Part shown: piece after piece, positions 22,592 through 26,277 of the stretch
Numbering within the stretch: position 1 is the stretch's first letter
Layout: the number at the start of each line of letters is the position of its first letter
Origin: JAADDK01 sp964425415
Lineage (GTDB): Archaea; Thermoplasmatota; Thermoplasmata; Thermoplasmatales; Aciduliprofundaceae
NCBI GenBank assembly: GCA_964425415.1
Contig: CAYRMJ010000009.1
Coordinates: 1 to 26,277, forward strand
Length of the DNA stretch: 26,277 bases
Direction: 5' to 3'
The notes under the pieces: generated by a model
What the model saw: only the letters and a program-made list of their open reading frames with translations
Told to the model about the DNA's origin: nothing
The model's database searches: none
Position numbers and translations under genes: made by a program

Positions 22592-24148
22592 TTAAGATGT
22601 GTTGTTCAACACCACGAAGGTTCTACCGGAGGAGAAAATAACAGAGTTCTCTTCCAAAATTTTATTCACATTAACTTTAATAGGGGGCATGGGCCTCATT
22701 TGGGCACCTTGATTCCATGTCGCTGAAACAAGCCAGTATGAACTTGCTGGCTTAACTCCATTTTCAATTTCCAACGGCAATCCGTAACTAACACGTATAT
22801 CGTAAGCGTTTCTTGCCACATGTCCCAGCCTCTCATCGGAATCTATGACAACATCTGGTAAATTGTTGTGTATCCACTCCGCAGCATGGTATTCATCACC
22901 ATACACGAAGGAGTTCACTCCGAAAGCTTCCATTGAGAAGTACGTTAGAGGTGTAGTGGTGGATATTAGTGCAAATACCAACGTATAAGCTATGAGCTTT
23001 TTCTTTCCTGTGTGAGCAGCCACGCTTGTTCCTGTGAACCATGCAAAGTCAGTAAAATCAAAAGTTCTGCTTATTGAAACATAGGATTCAAGCCCAAATC
23101 CACGTAGAAAGAAAAATAAAATCATCTGCAATGGTGCGGCCAAAGTGGAAATGTAAAGGGTCTTATTTTCATGTTCTGTTAACAGTAAAATCACCAATCC
23201 CCTTGCAACCATCGGTAAGATAAGAATATATCCTACGGTTAAAAATAAAGTGTATCTATTGAATGTGGGAGTGTGTGGAAACAACGGCACAAAAAAATAG
23301 AGGATATACACAAGTGCAGGGAGTATTAAAATTAGCAAATAATACATCGGCTTTATGCCCTTATAAGATGCTCTGTAGAAACGAAGTGTGAGCAAATAAA
23401 TAACAACAAAAACTGATAAAAACAACCAGAAAAATCCATTAGGAGAGAGTTCATTCAATCTGTCAAAGTGCCTCATCATGTAGTATGAGCCCAGATACAA
23501 CCAGAGCAAAGATATTGAAACTAACCATCCTATGTCCAACTTTGAATAAATGCCATGAGAAGTATGTTTCAAATATATATCGTACAAAACTTCGTAGCTG
23601 ACCACAAGATATGTAATAAGGGCAACATAATGATGGACCAAGGGCATTAAAAATAGCAAAAACAAAGAGATTACATTTCTCCTTTTAAAAGAGTATAGAA
23701 CAAAGGGCATCAATGCCATGCCTATGGCTTGCTTCCATATCAAAGTTGTATGAAGCACGTATGTTCCACTTATAGCAAACAAAATGGCGGTAAAAGCGGC
23801 AATATCATCGTTTTTAGTTATCTTTTTTGTCAGCAGAAACCAGCCAAATACACCTAACGATACTATGAACGGAAAAACAAAGGGAAGAAATGTTAGGACA
23901 GGCACACCTGTGATCTGAGAAATAGCACCTAAAAAAGCGTTGAAGAAAGGAGTTACAGGGGTATGGTGGTTATTGTAAGTGACATTCTGCGGAAATTTAA
24001 GATTTCCATGGTCAGCTATGTACTGCGCCGCTCTGCCATCAAGAAGTGCATCGTAATTGTAAGGAATAGGACTCACAAAAGCTGGATATATCCTGACCAC
24101 CACGGAGAGGAAATAAAGTACAATCAGAAAGGGCAACTTCCATCGCAT
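22592..24148 (-). CDS. Polytopic membrane protein, GT-C glycosyltransferase-like
   Basis: The 518-residue protein has about 10-12 TM segments. The first loop reads PIPYNYDALLDGRAAQYI with Asp33 and Asp37, followed by HHTPVTPFFNAFLG and a hydrophobic TGVPVLTFLPFVFPFIVSLG. An acidic residue in the first extracytoplasmic loop of a multispan protein is typical of GT-C enzymes (PMT/ArnT/AglB relatives) that use lipid-linked sugars. The C-terminal ~90 residues form a soluble domain (EYHAAEWIHNNLPDVVIDSDER), like the tails of such transferases. No specific family is certain. TTTTATAT 26-27 nt upstream suggests a leaderless start. The nearby surface proteins rich in N-X-S/T are plausible glycoprotein targets, by inference only. 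Confidence 0.7.
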   Translation of the reverse strand: MRWKLPFLIVLYFLSVVVRIYPAFVSPIPYNYDALLDGRAAQYIADHGNLKFPQNVTYNNHHTPVTPFFNAFLGAISQITGVPVLTFLPFVFPFIVSLGVFGWFLLTKKITKNDDIAAFTAILFAISGTYVLHTTLIWKQAIGMALMPFVLYSFKRRNVISLFLLFLMPLVHHYVALITYLVVSYEVLYDIYLKHTSHGIYSKLDIGWLVSISLLWLYLGSYYMMRHFDRLNELSPNGFFWLFLSVFVVIYLLTLRFYRASYKGIKPMYYLLILILPALVYILYFFVPLFPHTPTFNRYTLFLTVGYILILPMVARGLVILLLTEHENKTLYISTLAAPLQMILFFFLRGFGLESYVSISRTFDFTDFAWFTGTSVAAHTGKKKLIAYTLVFALISTTTPLTYFSMEAFGVNSFVYGDEYHAAEWIHNNLPDVVIDSDERLGHVARNAYDIRVSYGLPLEIENGVKPASSYWLVSATWNQGAQMRPMPPIKVNVNKILEENSVIFSSGRTFVVLNNTS

Positions 24149-24170
24149 TCACACGGTGATTTACAGCATA

Positions 24171-24178
24171 ATATAAAA
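24171..24178 (-). promoter_or_regulatory. TATA box of the GT-C-like gene
   Basis: The minus-strand TTTTATAT is centred 26-27 nt before the ATG at 24148. Confidence 0.55.
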
Positions 24179-24213
24179 ACTTGCACCTCTTTGATTCTTC
24201 AAAAACTCATGGG

Positions 24214-24221
24214 TTTAAATA
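24214..24221 (+). promoter_or_regulatory. TATA box of the 313-residue membrane-protein gene
   Basis: TTTAAATA lies 21-25 nt before the ATG at 24239 and the GTG at 24242, which argues against any start further upstream. Confidence 0.45.
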
Positions 24222-24238
24222 TTCCAATGAAATTATGC

Positions 24239-25180
24239 ATGGTGAATGCAAGGGTAAAGGCTGCGATTTTCATCTCTCTCCTTTCTCCGTTATTTGGAGA
24301 AGTGCTCAGCGGCTCAACTCCTCCTTCAGAGGTTATTGCCAATCCCCTCGCATTTCCTCTTCTCTGGGCGTATTACGGCTCTGGATTGTTGCTGTTCCGC
24401 GAGCTGTGGGTTCGCAAAAATGGAGGCTCTTTATCTCTCATGCTATTTGGTGCCGCTTACGGAGTGATTGAGGAGGGACTTTTCATCAAGTCGTGGTTCG
24501 ACCCGAACTGGCCAGACTTAGGTGTTCTTGGACATTATGGCAGGGTTGCAGGGGTGAACGTGGTGTGGGCTGTGTGGCTCACAATATTTCACACGTATAT
24601 GAGCATCTGGGTCCCTGTCATTCTAGGCGTGCTTATCTTCCCCGCTCTCGGAAAGGAGAGTCTTTTGAGCGGAAGAAGCATTTACCTTCTCCTCGCCATT
24701 TTCATTGGAATGGGGATTCTCATGTTCTCTCTTCTCAACCCTTACCTGCCGCCAGTGCCCCAGTACATCCTCGCTGTGTTGATTGCCATATCCTTCATTT
24801 ACCTTGGCACGAAGGTGAGAGAAGTACGCAGAAAATCCTCGTGGGCAAAGAGATATCCTTTCCTTTTTGGATTCTCCTTCCTCTTTTCCATGTTCATTCT
24901 CTTCGTAATGGTTCCCTACACTTCCATTCCCTTCTTTATTCCTGTACTTTTGGGCATTCCCATATACCTCCTCTTTTTCTGGGTCCAGAACGCAATGAAT
25001 TGGAGGGAGAGGCATCTTCTCCTTCTTGGATCTCTGTCCTTCTGGCTTCTATTCATGGACTTCGTTTTCTCCACCATGGGTTATCCCCTTGAGCTTCCAG
25101 CAGGATGGCTCACTTTTTTCTTCATAGTTTTTCTGTTTCACAGGAGATACGGATTTAAGTTTCTCGTAATGAATCGGTAA
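24239..25180 (+). CDS. Polytopic membrane protein with Glu-Glu and His motifs
   Basis: The 313-residue protein has about 9-10 TM segments and no signal for a known transporter. Conserved-looking polar residues lie in or near membrane segments: LFRELW (Glu55), YGVIEEGLFIKSW (Glu78/Glu79), PNWPDLGVLGHYGR and LTIFHTYMS (His118). A paired EE followed by a His in a later helix recalls CPBP/CAAX-type membrane proteases, but the usual EExxxR and FxxxH patterns are not exact, so this is only a suggestion. The ATG at 24239 is chosen by the TATA box. The second half is a run of hydrophobic helices without further motifs. Confidence 0.7.
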   Translation: MVNARVKAAIFISLLSPLFGEVLSGSTPPSEVIANPLAFPLLWAYYGSGLLLFRELWVRKNGGSLSLMLFGAAYGVIEEGLFIKSWFDPNWPDLGVLGHYGRVAGVNVVWAVWLTIFHTYMSIWVPVILGVLIFPALGKESLLSGRSIYLLLAIFIGMGILMFSLLNPYLPPVPQYILAVLIAISFIYLGTKVREVRRKSSWAKRYPFLFGFSFLFSMFILFVMVPYTSIPFFIPVLLGIPIYLLFFWVQNAMNWRERHLLLLGSLSFWLLFMDFVFSTMGYPLELPAGWLTFFFIVFLFHRRYGFKFLVMNR

Positions 25181-25219
25181 ATTTAAAAATGTAAATTGGA
25201 TAACCACAGTGGTGAGAAG

Positions 25220-26277
25220 ATGGATTATGAGAAGTACATAGAGGAGGCAAAGCAGCATTTTGAGGCGATTTTGAGAGAGCAGTTGGAGAGAGCTCATAGA
25301 ATTAAGGAAGAGGGTGACTGGGTGGATTACTCAAAGCTCAAGCCCATAGTGATAGGTGTTGTGGGTGGCGATGGAATAGGTCCGTACATCACAGAGCAGA
25401 CACAGAGGGTTCTTGAATTCCTACTGAAAGACGAGGTGGAAGCGGGAAAGGTGGAGTTCAGAAAAATTGAAGGGCTCACCATTGAGAACAGAGTGAAGCA
25501 CATGCAGGCTGTGCCTGATGATGTTCTGGAGGAGATAAAGAAGTGCCATGTCCTGCTAAAGGGTCCAACAACCACTCCCAAGAAGGGTGATCCGTGGCCC
25601 AATATAGAGAGTGCAAATGTGGCGCTGCGAAGATATTTGGATTTATTTGCGAATGTTCGCCCCGTCAAGGTTCCGGAGCAGGGCATTGACTGGGTGTTTT
25701 TCAGGGAGAACACGGAGGGCGCTTACATGCTCGGGTCAAAAGGAATCATGATAGGGAACGAGCTTGCCATGGATTTCAAGGTGATAACCGCTCCCGGAGC
25801 GGAGAGAATAATTCGCCTTGCATTTGAGTATGCGAAGAAGAACAACCGCAGGAAGGTAACTGTGGTAACAAAGGCAAATGTCATAAAGAAAACGGATGGT
25901 TTGTTTCTGGATATTGCGGAGAGGGTTGCAAAGGATTATCCCGAAGTGGAATGGGATGACTGGTTCATAGACATTATGACCGCAAAGCTCATTGACCCGG
26001 CGAGGCGCTCGCAATTTGATGTGATCGTACTCCCAAATCTGTACGGAGATATACTCACGGATGAGGCGGCTCAGATTCAGGGCGGCGTTGGCACGGCTGG
26101 CAGCGCGAACATCGGGAAGAGATACGCGATGTTTGAAGCCATACATGGGACAGCACTGCGCATGGTGAAGGAGGGAAGGGCAAAGTATGCGAATCCCATG
26201 AGCATGATCAAAGCTGGTGCAATGATGCTTGAGCATATTGGTTATGTGGAAGAGGCACGGCGCCTGAATATGGCCAT
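25220..26277 (+). CDS. Isocitrate/isopropylmalate dehydrogenase family protein, probably isocitrate dehydrogenase (partial)
   Basis: The reading frame is open from ATG 25220 to the window end (352 codons), so the 3' end is missing. GGTGA precedes the ATG. Family motifs: GGDGIGP near residue 48, LLKGPTTTP, SANVALRRYLDLFANVRP with the SxNxxxR substrate pattern of isocitrate enzymes, RENTEGAY, KANVIKKTDGLF with the catalytic Lys, LPNLYGDILTDEAAQIQGG, and EAIHGTA. The enzyme oxidatively decarboxylates isocitrate to 2-oxoglutarate. NAD versus NADP use cannot be settled because the segment after HGTA (LRMVKEGRAKYANP) is unusual. About 35 charged helical residues precede the core and are not found in short archaeal members. 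Homoisocitrate or tartrate-type activity remains possible. Confidence 0.88.
   Translation, partial: MDYEKYIEEAKQHFEAILREQLERAHRIKEEGDWVDYSKLKPIVIGVVGGDGIGPYITEQTQRVLEFLLKDEVEAGKVEFRKIEGLTIENRVKHMQAVPDDVLEEIKKCHVLLKGPTTTPKKGDPWPNIESANVALRRYLDLFANVRPVKVPEQGIDWVFFRENTEGAYMLGSKGIMIGNELAMDFKVITAPGAERIIRLAFEYAKKNNRRKVTVVTKANVIKKTDGLFLDIAERVAKDYPEVEWDDWFIDIMTAKLIDPARRSQFDVIVLPNLYGDILTDEAAQIQGGVGTAGSANIGKRYAMFEAIHGTALRMVKEGRAKYANPMSMIKAGAMMLEHIGYVEEARRLNMA

Noticed and set aside
23963..24238. Upstream extension of the 313-residue membrane protein to ATG 23963
   Set aside because: The extension is antisense to the GT-C-like gene and crosses its promoter and the TATA box at 24214. The hydrophobic protein clearly begins near 24239.
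24493..25092. Plus-strand 199-codon frame inside the polytopic membrane-protein gene
   Set aside because: It is out of frame with the hydrophobic gene, His/Arg/Ser-rich, and has no start signals of its own.
25327..26236. Minus-strand frames opposite the dehydrogenase at the right edge
   Set aside because: The plus strand carries an uninterrupted frame with the full set of isocitrate-dehydrogenase motifs. The antisense frames are by-products of its codon use.
1..26277. CRISPR arrays, insertion sequences, rRNA genes or a replication origin
   Set aside because: No regularly spaced repeats, transposase motifs, terminal inverted repeats, rRNA signatures or origin-box clusters were seen on reading both strands.

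Overview
The window reads as a stretch of a compact archaeal chromosome. The diagnostic genes are both subunits of DNA topoisomerase VI, RadB, a GAN/RecJ-like DHH nuclease next to ribosomal protein S15, diphthamide synthase Dph2, archaeal 4-phosphopantoate--beta-alanine ligase, archaeal-type ValRS, three tRNA genes without encoded CCA, and TATA boxes about 24-28 nt upstream of many start codons. A bacterial-type HU protein whose N-terminus closely resembles Thermoplasma HTa points to the Thermoplasmatota. I infer a relative of the DHVE2/Aciduliprofundum group, but that placement rests on recalled family resemblance and not on a search.

Layout. Bases 1-1085 (minus strand) hold a small proline-tailed membrane protein, a Cys-containing membrane protein, tRNA-Val(UAC) and tRNA-Pro(GGG). 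Bases 1228-2997 (+) encode an NFACT/RqcH-type ribosome quality-control protein. Bases 2984-5208 (-) hold radB translationally coupled to a 7TM receptor carrying DUF835-like modules. Bases 5303-8279 (+) are top6B-top6A, facing the HTa-like chromatin protein (8285-8554, -). A PLP aminotransferase (8735-9889, +) is transcribed away from HTa, with a strong palindrome between the two. Bases 9871-15208 (-) hold a secreted Ig-like surface protein, dph2 and valS. Bases 15474-16208 (+) are a second surface protein. Bases 16196-17250 (-) are queF coupled to a phosphoesterase. Bases 17443-17761 (+) are tRNA-Arg(CCU) followed 4 nt later by a Cys-rich small protein. Bases 17765-20016 hold an SDR oxidoreductase (-), a second phosphoesterase (+) and a coiled-coil/zinc-ribbon protein (+). 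Bases 20021-22505 (-) are rps15, the RecJ-like nuclease and the phosphopantothenate-synthesis ligase. Bases 22592-24148 (-) encode a GT-C-like membrane protein, 24239-25180 (+) an unknown polytopic membrane protein, and 25220 to the window end (+) an isocitrate-dehydrogenase-family enzyme that runs off the edge.

How the genes work together. Two themes stand out. One is DNA topology, repair and packaging (RadB, Topo VI, HTa, the GAN/RecJ-like nuclease). The other is translation and tRNA biology (tRNAs, ValRS, Dph2 acting on EF-2, QueF in deazaguanine tRNA modification, S15, RqcH). The first genes of transcription units mostly look leaderless, whereas operon-internal genes carry GGAGG/GGTGA-type Shine-Dalgarno sequences. 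No mobile element, CRISPR array or rRNA was seen, and no stretch over 300 bases lacks a gene.
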